Positions 20,219-28,516 of a stretch of DNA of 64,000 nt are shown in pieces. The DNA comes from Pseudomonas sp. TNT3 (lineage in GTDB: Bacteria > Pseudomonadota > Gammaproteobacteria > Pseudomonadales > Pseudomonadaceae): positions 1-64,000 of the forward strand of contig NZ_WFGV02000006.1 of NCBI RefSeq assembly GCF_010095445.2. The letters run 5' to 3'. A model generated the notes under the pieces. The model saw only the letters and a list, made by a program, of their open reading frames with translations, was not told the DNA's origin and did no database searches. The translations under genes and the position numbers were made by a program. Every line of letters begins with the position of its first letter. The stretch's first letter is position 1.

Positions 20219-21094
20219 ATGACGTGGACCGCAGTGACCGGACACCGCGCGCAGCTCGGCGAAGGCCCATTCTGGGACGTCCCCACCCAAGCGCTTTACT
20301 GGGTGGATATTGCTGGCAAGCAAGCGCTGCGGTTGATCGGCGCCAATGTGCAGATCTGGGAGATGCCGGAACACGTATCCGCCTTCATTCCCTGTGAAAG
20401 CGGCGATGCGCTGGTGGCATTGAGCAGTGGCGTGTATCGACTGGACCTTGACTCCCCGGGCCTTGAGCCGCGTCTGACCTTGTTCTGTGTCGCTGATCCG
20501 CAGCCGGGTAATCGTCCCAACGAAGCGCGTTGCGATGCTCAGGGCAGACTCTGGCTCAGCACGATGCAAAACAACATCGGCGAGCAGGGCGAGGACTTGC
20601 CCGTCGTGCGACGTTCCGGTGGCCTGTTTCGTATCGATCGTGATGCGCGGGTCATGCCGTTGCTCCGCGGACTGGGCATTCCCAACACCTTGCTGTGGAG
20701 CGATGACGCAACCACCGTGTATTTCGGCGACAGCCTCGACAGCACGCTCTACCGGCATTTCATCCGCACCGATGGCAACCTCGATGCCGCGCAGGTCTGG
20801 TTCGGTCCCCATGAGCGCGGCGGCCCTGACGGCTCGGCGATGGATGCCGAGGGATTCATCTGGAACGCCCGATGGGATGGCAGTTGCCTGCTCAGATTGA
20901 CGCCGGACGGCACAGTCGACCGCGTGATCGAACTGCCAGTCAGCCGCCCGACCAGTTGCGTGTTTGGCGGTGCAGACTTGAAAACCCTCTACATCACCAG
21001 CGCAGCCAGCCCGCTAAAGCATCCCCTTGACGGCGCTGTTCTTTCCATTGAGGTCGAAATACCCGGAAAACCTTGTCAGCGTTTTGTGGGGTGA
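20219..21094 (+). CDS. SMP-30/gluconolactonase-family sugar lactonase
   Basis: Six-bladed propeller lactonase of 291 residues that opens sugar lactones. Family markers are LGEGPFWD near the start, PNEARCDAQGRLW, GLGIPNTLLWSDD and PDGSAMDAEGFIWNARWDG, with the metal site formed by Glu, Asn and Asp of these segments. AGGAGG sits 6 nt upstream. Placed between a DgoR-like regulator and a sugar dehydrogenase, it probably hydrolyses galactonolactone and/or arabinonolactone. Confidence 0.9.
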   Translation: MTWTAVTGHRAQLGEGPFWDVPTQALYWVDIAGKQALRLIGANVQIWEMPEHVSAFIPCESGDALVALSSGVYRLDLDSPGLEPRLTLFCVADPQPGNRPNEARCDAQGRLWLSTMQNNIGEQGEDLPVVRRSGGLFRIDRDARVMPLLRGLGIPNTLLWSDDATTVYFGDSLDSTLYRHFIRTDGNLDAAQVWFGPHERGGPDGSAMDAEGFIWNARWDGSCLLRLTPDGTVDRVIELPVSRPTSCVFGGADLKTLYITSAASPLKHPLDGAVLSIEVEIPGKPCQRFVG

Positions 21095-21095
21095 A

Positions 21096-21154
21096 TCCCA
21101 AAATATGGGATGTAAAATTATATATTGAGATTGTTGCGTCGTCAGGTTTATAGT
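21096..21154 (+). promoter_or_regulatory. Sugar-regulon promoter A (SDR-araFGH side)
   Basis: Elements in order: inverted repeat TCCC-N7-GGGA (21096-21110) directly after the lactonase stop, ATATATTGAGATT covering the -35 TTGAGA (21125-21130), 18 nt, and the -10 TATAGT (21149-21154). The same elements at the same spacing occur upstream of dgoK at 39988-40046. The TCCC/GGGA repeat upstream of the -35 suggests a regulator site. Confidence 0.8.
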
Positions 21155-21205
21155 CGGCCATCAGTTACACGCACTCACACTTAAAAAAATAAAACAGGTG
21201 AAGTG

Positions 21206-21298
21206 ATGCAGCGATTTTCCAGAAAAGCTTTCGGCCGGACATCCACAGATGCCCGGTTTTTGTCGTGCCTGCGAAAAGGAGTCTTGATCCATGGCTGA
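21206..21298 (+). CDS. Upstream ORF of 30 codons overlapping the SDR start
   Basis: ATG at 21206 follows CAGGTGAAGT, the same start context as dgoK. It encodes 30 residues beginning MQRFSRKAFG, and its TGA at 21296-21298 overlaps the SDR start codon region (ATG at 21291). It has no database-recognisable domain that I know of. It may act as a translational coupling or leader peptide, or be the remnant left when the dgoK-type promoter was copied here. Whether it is translated is inference. Confidence 0.5.
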   Translation: MQRFSRKAFGRTSTDARFLSCLRKGVLIHG

Positions 21299-22109
21299 AC
21301 CTTTATCCCTGCCGCCAGTTCCCGAGCCGCCAACGGGCGAGCGACTGAAAAACAAGGTCGTGCTGTTGACTGGCGCCGCCCAGGGCATTGGCGAAGCCAT
21401 TGTCGCGACCTTCGCCTCGCAGCAGGCCAGGCTGGTCATCAGCGACATCCAGGCGGAGAAAGTCGAAAAAGTCGCGGCGCACTGGCGTGAAAAGGGCTTC
21501 GATGTCCAGGCCATCAAGGCCGACGTTTCACGCCAGGACGATCTGCACGCCATGGCCAGATTGGCCATCGAGTTGCACGGTCGAATCGACGTGCTGGTCA
21601 ATTGTGCCGGGGTCAACGTATTCCGCGATCCGCTGGAAATGACCGAAGAGGATTGGCGCCGCTGCTTCGCCATCGATCTGGATGGCGCGTGGTATGGCTG
21701 TAAAGCGGTGCTGCCGCAAATGATCGAGCAGGGCATCGGCAGCATCATCAATATTGCCTCGACCCATTCCACCCACATCATCCCGGGCTGCTTCCCGTAC
21801 CCGGTCGCCAAACATGGCCTGCTCGGCCTGACCCGAGCGCTGGGCATCGAATACGCGCCGAAGGGTATCCGCGTCAACGCGATCGCGCCGGGCTACATCG
21901 AAACCCAACTGAATGTCGACTACTGGAACGGTTTCGCCGATCCCCACGCCGAGCGTCAGCGCGCTTTCGATCTGCATCCACCGCGCCGCATCGGGCAGCC
22001 GATGGAGGTGGCGATGACGGCCGTTTTCCTGGCCAGCGATGAAGCACCGTTCATCAATGCTTCCTGCATCACCATCGATGGTGGCCGCTCGGTCATGTAC
22101 CACGACTGA
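21291..22109 (+). CDS. SDR sugar 1-dehydrogenase (D-galactose/L-arabinose, probable)
   Basis: The 272-residue classical SDR has TGAAQGIG for NAD(P) binding, NCAG, the catalytic serine in IASTHS, and Tyr/Lys in YPVAKHG, ending with the family's DGG. A proline-rich N-terminal stretch precedes the Rossmann fold. Position after a sugar lactonase and before araFGH suggests oxidation of the pyranose to the lactone. Substrate is inferred: galactose and arabinose share stereochemistry at the relevant carbons and related Pseudomonas enzymes act on both. GGAG is 9 nt upstream. Confidence 0.82.
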   Translation: MAEPLSLPPVPEPPTGERLKNKVVLLTGAAQGIGEAIVATFASQQARLVISDIQAEKVEKVAAHWREKGFDVQAIKADVSRQDDLHAMARLAIELHGRIDVLVNCAGVNVFRDPLEMTEEDWRRCFAIDLDGAWYGCKAVLPQMIEQGIGSIINIASTHSTHIIPGCFPYPVAKHGLLGLTRALGIEYAPKGIRVNAIAPGYIETQLNVDYWNGFADPHAERQRAFDLHPPRRIGQPMEVAMTAVFLASDEAPFINASCITIDGGRSVMYHD

Positions 22110-22153
22110 GTAAAACAGGTCTCAGGCGCACGACTTCGCCTGTAATCCAATCA

Positions 22154-22166
22154 TCATACGATATGA
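22154..22166 (+). promoter_or_regulatory. Palindrome upstream of araF
   Basis: TCATA-CGA-TATGA is a 13-bp palindrome 49 nt before the araF ATG. The TCAT/ATGA ends resemble those of the repeat before the FadR-type regulator. It is a candidate operator for a separate araFGH promoter; no clear -35/-10 was seen. Confidence 0.4.
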
Positions 22167-22214
22167 CTATTTCTCGCTTTATCGAACTCTACAAAAATAA
22201 CAAGGAGTCAGCTT

Positions 22215-23219
22215 ATGAATCGTCGTCGTGGGATCCGTTCCCTGTGCTGTGCCGCCTTGGCGGTCACTGCGTTCAGTCTCGGCAGTACGTTAATGGCGGC
22301 CGAGGAAGTGAAGATCGGTTTTCTGGTCAAGCAAGCGGAAGAGCCCTGGTTCCAGACTGAATGGGCGTTCGCCGAGAAGGCGGGTAAAGAAAAAGGTTTC
22401 ACGGTCATCAAGATCGCCGTGCCCGACGGCGAGAAAACCCTCTCGGCTATCGACAGCCTGGCTGCCAATGGCGCCAAGGGCTTCGTGATTTGCCCGCCGG
22501 ATGTCTCCCTGGGCCCTGCGATCATGGCCAAGGCCAAACTCAACGGCTTGAAAGTGATCGCCGTCGATGACCGTTTCGTCGATGCCAGTGGCAAGTTCAT
22601 GGAAGACGTTCCGTACCTGGGCATGGCGGCATTCGAAGTCGGCCAGAAACAGGGCAACGCGATGGCCGCCGAAGCCAAAAAACGCGGCTGGGACTGGAAA
22701 GACACCTACGCGGTGATCAACACCTACAACGAACTCGACACCGGCAAGAAACGCACCGACGGCTCAGCCAAAGCCCTGGAAGATGCCGGTCTGCCGAAAG
22801 ACCACATTTTGTTTTCGGCACTGAAAACCCTCGACGTGCCGGGCAGCATGGACGCCACCAACTCGGCGTTGGTCAAACTGCCAGGCGCAGCAAAAAACCT
22901 GATCATCGGCGGCATGAACGACAACACCGTGCTGGGCGGCGTGCGTGCTACCGAAAGCGCCGGGTTTGCAGCGGCCAATGTCATCGGCATTGGCATCAAC
23001 GGCACCGACGCCATCGGCGAACTGAAGAAAGCCAATAGCGGTTTCTTCGGCTCGATGCTGCCTAGCCCCCACATCGAGGGCTACAACACCGCCAGCATGA
23101 TGTTCGAGTGGGTCACCACTGGCAAAGAGCCGCCCAAGTACACCGCGATGGACGACGTCACCCTGATCACTCGCGAGAACTTCAAGCAGGAACTGGAAAA
23201 GATCGGCCTCTGGAATTGA
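22215..23219 (+). CDS. araF: L-arabinose-binding periplasmic protein AraF
   Basis: Receptor of an arabinose ABC importer; the E. coli orthologue also binds D-galactose. The 334-residue protein has a Sec signal peptide (about 1-28, ending LMAA) and close agreement with E. coli AraF along its length, for example KIAVPDGEKTL, AIDSLAANGAKGFVIC, GMNDNTVLGGVRATE and GIGINGTDA. AAGGAG precedes the ATG. First gene of araFGH. Confidence 0.94.
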   Translation: MNRRRGIRSLCCAALAVTAFSLGSTLMAAEEVKIGFLVKQAEEPWFQTEWAFAEKAGKEKGFTVIKIAVPDGEKTLSAIDSLAANGAKGFVICPPDVSLGPAIMAKAKLNGLKVIAVDDRFVDASGKFMEDVPYLGMAAFEVGQKQGNAMAAEAKKRGWDWKDTYAVINTYNELDTGKKRTDGSAKALEDAGLPKDHILFSALKTLDVPGSMDATNSALVKLPGAAKNLIIGGMNDNTVLGGVRATESAGFAAANVIGIGINGTDAIGELKKANSGFFGSMLPSPHIEGYNTASMMFEWVTTGKEPPKYTAMDDVTLITRENFKQELEKIGLWN

Positions 23220-23283
23220 GGGTTGATTGATTTCGCTGGTGGCCCTGGCGACGGGGCTGCCTGATCTGTGTGATGAGGTGGTT

Positions 23284-24825
23284 ATGCACGCGCAAACACA
23301 ACTGCAACACAGTGCCGGCGGCAGCTTGCGCTTCAACGGGATCGGCAAGACCTTTCCCGGGGTGAAGGCGCTGGACGGCATCAGCTTCGTCGCCCATCCG
23401 GGACAGGTTCACGCCTTGATGGGTGAGAACGGTGCCGGCAAATCCACGCTGTTGAAAATTCTCGGTGGCGCATACACGCCAAGCAGCGGCGACCTGCAAA
23501 TCGGCGATCAGACGCACGTCTTCAAGTCGACGGCTGACAGCATCGGCAGTGGCGTCGCGGTGATCCATCAGGAGCTGCACCTGGTGCCGGAAATGACGGT
23601 CGCGGAAAACCTGTTCCTAGGTCATCTGCCTGCAAGCTTCGGCCTGATCAATCGCTCGGCATTACGGCAACAGGCGCTGGCTTGTCTCAAGGGGCTGGCC
23701 GACGAAATCGATCCGCAAGAGAAAGTAGGGCGCCTGTCCCTCGGCCAACGGCAACTGGTGGAAATCGCCAAGGCGTTGTCACGCGGCGCTCATGTGATCG
23801 CGTTCGACGAGCCCACCAGCAGCCTGTCGGCACGAGAAATCGATCGCTTGATGGCGATCATCGGCCGCCTGCGGGATGAGGGAAAAGTGGTGCTGTACGT
23901 CTCCCATCGCATGGAAGAAGTCTTCCGCATCTGCAATGCCGTCACCGTGTTCAAGGATGGTCGTTACGTGCGCACCTTCGAGGACATGAGCGCGCTCAGC
24001 CACGACCAACTGGTGACGTGCATGGTCGGTCGCGATATTCAGGACATTTACGATTACCGCCCTCGGCAGCGCGGCGCCGTGGCGCTCAAAGTGCATGGCT
24101 TGCTCGGCCCTGGATTGCGCGAACCCGTAAGTTTTGACGTGCACAAGGGCGAGATTCTCGGGCTGTTCGGTCTGGTCGGCGCCGGTCGCACGGAGTTGTT
24201 GCGCATGCTCAGCGGGCTCGAACGCAACACCGCCGGACGCCTGGAACTTCGCGGCCACGAACTGAACCTGCGCTCGCCCCGGGACGCCATCGCGGCAGGC
24301 ATTTTGCTCTGCCCCGAAGACCGCAAGAAGGAAGGCATCATGCCGCTGTCCAGCGTCGCCGAGAACATCAATATCAGTGCTCGCGGCGCGCATTCCACGT
24401 TCGGTTGCCTGCTGCGAGGGTTGTGGGAAAAGGGCAACGCCGACAAACAGATCAAGGCCCTGAAGGTAAAAACCCCCGATGCGGCGCAGAAGATCATGTA
24501 CCTGTCCGGAGGCAATCAGCAGAAGGCCATTCTCGGTCGCTGGTTGTCGATGCCGATGAAAGTACTGCTGCTTGACGAGCCCACACGCGGCATCGACATC
24601 GGCGCGAAAGCCGAGATCTACCAGATCATCCACAACCTTGCTGCCAGTGGCATCGCAGTGATCGTGGTGTCCAGCGACCTGATGGAAGTGATGGGGATTT
24701 CCGACCGCATTCTGGTGCTGTGCGAAGGCGCGATGCGCGGCGAACTCACCCGCGAACAGGCCAATGAATCCAACCTGCTGCAACTGGCTTTGCCACGCCA
24801 CCGCGCTGACGGCGTGGCGAACTGA
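23284..24825 (+). CDS. araG: L-arabinose ABC transporter ATPase AraG
   Basis: The 513-residue protein has two fused ABC domains, as in all sugar CUT2 importers. The first has Walker A GENGAGKST, signature LSLGQRQ and Walker B FDEPTSS; the second has a degenerate Walker A GLVGAGRTE, signature LSGGNQQK and Walker B LLLDEPTRGID. IGKTFPGVKALDGISF and LYVSHRMEE match AraG. The start at 23284 (MHAQTQ) has GAGG upstream; the frame is open 19 codons earlier without similarity. Confidence 0.95.
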   Translation: MHAQTQLQHSAGGSLRFNGIGKTFPGVKALDGISFVAHPGQVHALMGENGAGKSTLLKILGGAYTPSSGDLQIGDQTHVFKSTADSIGSGVAVIHQELHLVPEMTVAENLFLGHLPASFGLINRSALRQQALACLKGLADEIDPQEKVGRLSLGQRQLVEIAKALSRGAHVIAFDEPTSSLSAREIDRLMAIIGRLRDEGKVVLYVSHRMEEVFRICNAVTVFKDGRYVRTFEDMSALSHDQLVTCMVGRDIQDIYDYRPRQRGAVALKVHGLLGPGLREPVSFDVHKGEILGLFGLVGAGRTELLRMLSGLERNTAGRLELRGHELNLRSPRDAIAAGILLCPEDRKKEGIMPLSSVAENINISARGAHSTFGCLLRGLWEKGNADKQIKALKVKTPDAAQKIMYLSGGNQQKAILGRWLSMPMKVLLLDEPTRGIDIGAKAEIYQIIHNLAASGIAVIVVSSDLMEVMGISDRILVLCEGAMRGELTREQANESNLLQLALPRHRADGVAN

Positions 24826-24834
24826 GAGGTGACT

Positions 24835-25806
24835 ATGATGACAACCCAAAACAACGCTTTGCCTACCGAGCGCAAGCCTTTGGACCTGCGCCGGTTTCTC
24901 GATGACTGGGTCATGTTGCTCGCGGCCGTCGGGATCTTCGTGCTCTGCACACTGTTGATCGACAACTTCCTTTCACCGTTGAACATGCGCGGCCTCGGGC
25001 TGGCAATTTCGACGACCGGGATCGCGGCCTGCACCATGTTGTACTGCCTGGCGTCGGGGCATTTTGACTTGTCGGTGGGCTCGGTGATTGCCTGTGCCGG
25101 TGTCGTGGCGGCGGTGGTGATGCGCGACACCGACAGTGTGTTTCTCGGGGTCAGCGCAGCGCTGCTGATGGGCCTGATAGTCGGGCTGATCAACGGCATC
25201 GTCATCGCCAAACTGCGGGTCAATGCGTTGATTACCACGCTGGCGACCATGCAGATTGTTCGCGGCCTGGCTTACATTTTTGCCAACGGCAAAGCGGTCG
25301 GCGTCTCCCAGGAGCAGTTCTTCGTGTTCGGCAACGGTCAGTTGTTCGGCGTGCCGGTCCCCATCCTGATCACCATCGTCTGCTTCCTGTTTTTCGGCTG
25401 GCTGCTCAACTACACCACCTACGGACGCAACACCATGGCCATCGGCGGTAACCAGGAAGCGGCGCTGCTGGCCGGGGTGAATGTCGATCGCACCAAGATC
25501 ATCATCTTTGCCGTGCACGGCGTGATCGGTGCGTTGGCCGGGGTGATCCTGGCGTCGCGAATGACCTCCGGGCAACCCATGATCGGCCAGGGTTTCGAGC
25601 TGACGGTCATTTCGGCCTGCGTGTTGGGGGGCGTGTCGCTCAGCGGTGGGATCGGCATGATTCGGCATGTGATTGCCGGGGTGTTGATACTGGCGATTAT
25701 CGAGAACGCGATGAACCTGAAGAACATCGATACGTTTTATCAGTATGTGATTCGGGGCTCGATTTTGTTGTTGGCGGTTGTCATTGACCGGCTGAAACAA
25801 CGCTAA
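24835..25806 (+). CDS. araH: L-arabinose ABC transporter permease AraH
   Basis: The 323-residue inner-membrane permease has about ten hydrophobic segments and the CUT2 permease landmarks DLSVGS, RVNALITTLATM, GRNTMAIGGNQEAALLAGV and CVLGGVSLSGG. It begins 10 nt after araG with GAGAGG as ribosome-binding site. ATG 24835 or the next codon is the start. Confidence 0.94.
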   Translation: MMTTQNNALPTERKPLDLRRFLDDWVMLLAAVGIFVLCTLLIDNFLSPLNMRGLGLAISTTGIAACTMLYCLASGHFDLSVGSVIACAGVVAAVVMRDTDSVFLGVSAALLMGLIVGLINGIVIAKLRVNALITTLATMQIVRGLAYIFANGKAVGVSQEQFFVFGNGQLFGVPVPILITIVCFLFFGWLLNYTTYGRNTMAIGGNQEAALLAGVNVDRTKIIIFAVHGVIGALAGVILASRMTSGQPMIGQGFELTVISACVLGGVSLSGGIGMIRHVIAGVLILAIIENAMNLKNIDTFYQYVIRGSILLLAVVIDRLKQR

Positions 25807-25895
25807 AACTGATGTCTGTTTCTTCTTTGATTTCAGTAAAAAAGGAAGCGTCCTACATACAAACTATTTCATACGCGCCTTAATTCGCCTTGTTT

Positions 25896-25931
25896 GGATT
25901 CCGCCCAGAGCAGAGGCTCTCGGTGGAATCC
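25896..25931 (+). promoter_or_regulatory. Long hairpin upstream of vgrG
   Basis: GGATTCCGCC (25896-25905) pairs with GGTGGAATCC (25922-25931, one G-U), and the interior AGAG/CTCT continues the stem. It ends 29 nt before the vgrG ATG and has no U-tail, so it is more likely a leader structure or operator than a terminator. The rest of the 154-bp gap after araH shows nothing recognisable. Confidence 0.5.
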
Positions 25932-25960
25932 CGGTCGTTTATGCCGTAGGAAATCTGTTA

Positions 25961-28516
25961 ATGGAACTAACAAAAATATTTTCGCCACAGAACCGGCGTC
26001 TGATCAGGTTCACGTCGGCAAATAAGGGGGAGCAGGAACTGCTCCTTGAACAACTCTCCGGCACTGAAGGGTTGTCGACATTATTCAGTTTCGAGTTATC
26101 GCTGATCAGCCAGGATGCGCGACTGGAACTCAAATCGTTAATAGGGCAACCCGCGCTACTCGACGTCGAACTGGCCACCGGAGACGCCCGATACATTCAT
26201 GGCTATATCAGTCGTTTCAGCCTGACGAACAGTGACGGGGGGCTTGCACACTATTCGGCCACATTGAGTCCCTGGTTGTGGATGCTGTCGCGCCGTTTCG
26301 ACTCACGGATCTTTCAAGAACAAACGATTGAGGACGTCATTCGTACTGTGTTTGCACACTACGGTGCGTTGCCCTGTTTCGAGTTCCGTCTGGGTCAGCC
26401 GCTTAAATCCCGTAGTTACATCACGCAGTACCGCGAGAGCGATCTGGATTTCGTTTTGCGCCTGCTGGAGTGTGAAGGGTTGTTCTTTTACTTCGATCAT
26501 ACGAAGCAAGGGCATCAGCTGATCATCACCGATCACTCTCGTCATCTGGAACCGCTGGCGCAGCAACCGCAGATCCGCTATCACAGCGCCTCGGTCACCG
26601 AGACGGCCGACTCGATCACGCACTGGAGCAGCTACCGTTCTTTGCAGTCCGGCAGCATGGCGATCCAGACATTCGACTACCGGCAACCGCGCAATCCGCT
26701 GCCGGTCAGCATGCCCAGCCTCAATGATCAGGGTGAGGTCTCGCGTTACGAAATCTACGACGTTGCCGGTCATTACAGCCACGGTCTGCCGGAGGGCGGT
26801 GAGACACTGGTTCGTCATCGGCTCGAAGCACTGGAAGTGCAGGGCAAGACGTTTCACGGCGCCAGCAACTGTCGCGCGATGTTGCCCGGCTACACCTTCG
26901 AATTGACCCAGCATTTTGATCACGACCGCGACCTGATCGACGATCGCCGTTTCCTGCTGATGAGGGTCGAGCACCACGCGCGTAACAACTACCTGTCGGA
27001 TCAACCGGCAGGTTATCGAAACAGTTTTGTCTGCATCCGCCAAAAGATTCCCTATCGCCCCCCGATCACTACACCGCGCCCGTCGCTGGCGGGTTCGCTC
27101 ACTGCCATTGTGGTGGGTCCCGAAGGCGAAGAGGTGTTTACGGATGCGCTGGCGCGGGTGCAAGTACGCTTCCACTGGCAGCGCGAGCAAGATCCCGCGG
27201 GCGCAACCACGTGGCTGAGGGTGGCCATGCCCAGTGCGGGGGCCGGTTTTGGTCATCAGTTTTTGCCGCGGGTGGGGCAGGAAGTGCTGGTGACCTTTCT
27301 GGGCGGCGACATCGACCGACCGCTTGTGACCTCGGTGCTCTACAACGCCGATCATTTGCCGCCGCGCTTCAGCAATGCCACGGGCTTGCCGGGTAACCGG
27401 GCGCTGTCGGGCATCCAGACCCAGGAACACAAAGGCAACGGCTTCAACGAACTGCTGTTCGACGACACGCCCGGTGCGCTGCGGGCCCGAATGGCCACGA
27501 CCCATCACGCCACGGCGCTGAACCTTGGCAAACTCACCACGCCCCGAACCGATGGGCAAGCCCAGCCGAGAGGCAACGGTGCCGAACTGCGTACCGACGC
27601 TGCGATTGCCCTTCGAGCGGCCCAGGGCATGTTGTTGACCACCTATGCCCGTCACGGTGCGCAGGGTTCGCAGCTGGACCGCGATGAACTGCTCAAGCTG
27701 CTGGGCGAGTGCGGTGAACTGTTCCAGTCCCTCGGCCAGACCGCCGCGGCCCGAGGCAGTCAGCAGGTCGACACCCAAGGCATTGAAGCGCTGCGCCAGT
27801 CCCTGAATGAATGGCCTGATCCTGGCAGCAACAGTTCAGGAGAGCCGGTTGTTGCAGTGGCCGCCGAGGCGGGCATCGCCAGCGCGACACCGCGTTCACA
27901 AGTGCACTACGCCGGCGAAAACCACGACACCACGGCTCAGGACCACCTGCAACTGACCAGCGGAGCGGCGATGCGGTTGAACGCTGGCCAGGGGATTTGC
28001 GCTTTTGCCCAGGATCAAGGCATCAGCGCCATCGCCAATCGCGGCAAGGTGCTCGTGCAGGCCCAAGAGGATGACATCGCGCTCAACGCGCAAAAGAACC
28101 TGCATTTGTCAGCCGCTGAAGGTGAGGTGGTCATCACCGCGCCGACTATCCGCCTGGTAGCCGATGACGGCAGCTTCATCAAGATCGGTGGCGGCGTCGA
28201 GATTGGCACGCAGGACAAAGTCAGGGTGCATGCCAGTGACCACGACTGGGTGGGACCGAAAACCGACAGCGTTGCCATCCCGACCTTCAGCCGTGATCCA
28301 TCGGCAAAACGCCTGGCTTTTCACTACCCCGGACACGTCAGCGACAGCCCGCGGATGGCGGCTGATCAGGCGTATCAGATTGAACTGGGGGACGGCAGCG
28401 TGGTGCAAGGTTTGACAAGCGCGACGGGATTGACGGAGCGAGTAAAGCGAGAGGCGATGCATCGTGCGCAGGTAACGGCGACCCGTAAACCGGACCCGGC
28501 AGGAGGGGAGCAATGA
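25961..28516 (+). CDS. vgrG: Type VI secretion VgrG spike protein
   Basis: VgrG trimers form the puncturing spike of the T6SS and carry effectors. The 851-residue protein has the gp27/gp44-like head (about 12-390), the gp5 OB-fold (about 390-470, with RVQVRFHWQREQD and PRVGQEVLVTFLGGD), the DUF2345 beta-helix region (about 650-780) and a C-terminal extension. The extension has the pattern YQIELGDGSVVQGLTSATG, typical of transthyretin-like effector-binding domains. There is no toxin domain such as the VgrG2b metalloprotease. It overlaps the lipase gene by 4 nt. No T6SS structural genes are in the window, so this is an orphan cargo island. Confidence 0.94.
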   Translation: MELTKIFSPQNRRLIRFTSANKGEQELLLEQLSGTEGLSTLFSFELSLISQDARLELKSLIGQPALLDVELATGDARYIHGYISRFSLTNSDGGLAHYSATLSPWLWMLSRRFDSRIFQEQTIEDVIRTVFAHYGALPCFEFRLGQPLKSRSYITQYRESDLDFVLRLLECEGLFFYFDHTKQGHQLIITDHSRHLEPLAQQPQIRYHSASVTETADSITHWSSYRSLQSGSMAIQTFDYRQPRNPLPVSMPSLNDQGEVSRYEIYDVAGHYSHGLPEGGETLVRHRLEALEVQGKTFHGASNCRAMLPGYTFELTQHFDHDRDLIDDRRFLLMRVEHHARNNYLSDQPAGYRNSFVCIRQKIPYRPPITTPRPSLAGSLTAIVVGPEGEEVFTDALARVQVRFHWQREQDPAGATTWLRVAMPSAGAGFGHQFLPRVGQEVLVTFLGGDIDRPLVTSVLYNADHLPPRFSNATGLPGNRALSGIQTQEHKGNGFNELLFDDTPGALRARMATTHHATALNLGKLTTPRTDGQAQPRGNGAELRTDAAIALRAAQGMLLTTYARHGAQGSQLDRDELLKLLGECGELFQSLGQTAAARGSQQVDTQGIEALRQSLNEWPDPGSNSSGEPVVAVAAEAGIASATPRSQVHYAGENHDTTAQDHLQLTSGAAMRLNAGQGICAFAQDQGISAIANRGKVLVQAQEDDIALNAQKNLHLSAAEGEVVITAPTIRLVADDGSFIKIGGGVEIGTQDKVRVHASDHDWVGPKTDSVAIPTFSRDPSAKRLAFHYPGHVSDSPRMAADQAYQIELGDGSVVQGLTSATGLTERVKREAMHRAQVTATRKPDPAGGEQ

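Noticed and set aside
21161..21877. A minus-strand frame across the SDR region
   Set aside because: Antisense to a clear short-chain dehydrogenase with catalytic residues.
26303..27778. A 491-codon minus-strand frame inside vgrG
   Set aside because: It is a high-GC shadow of vgrG; no known domain.
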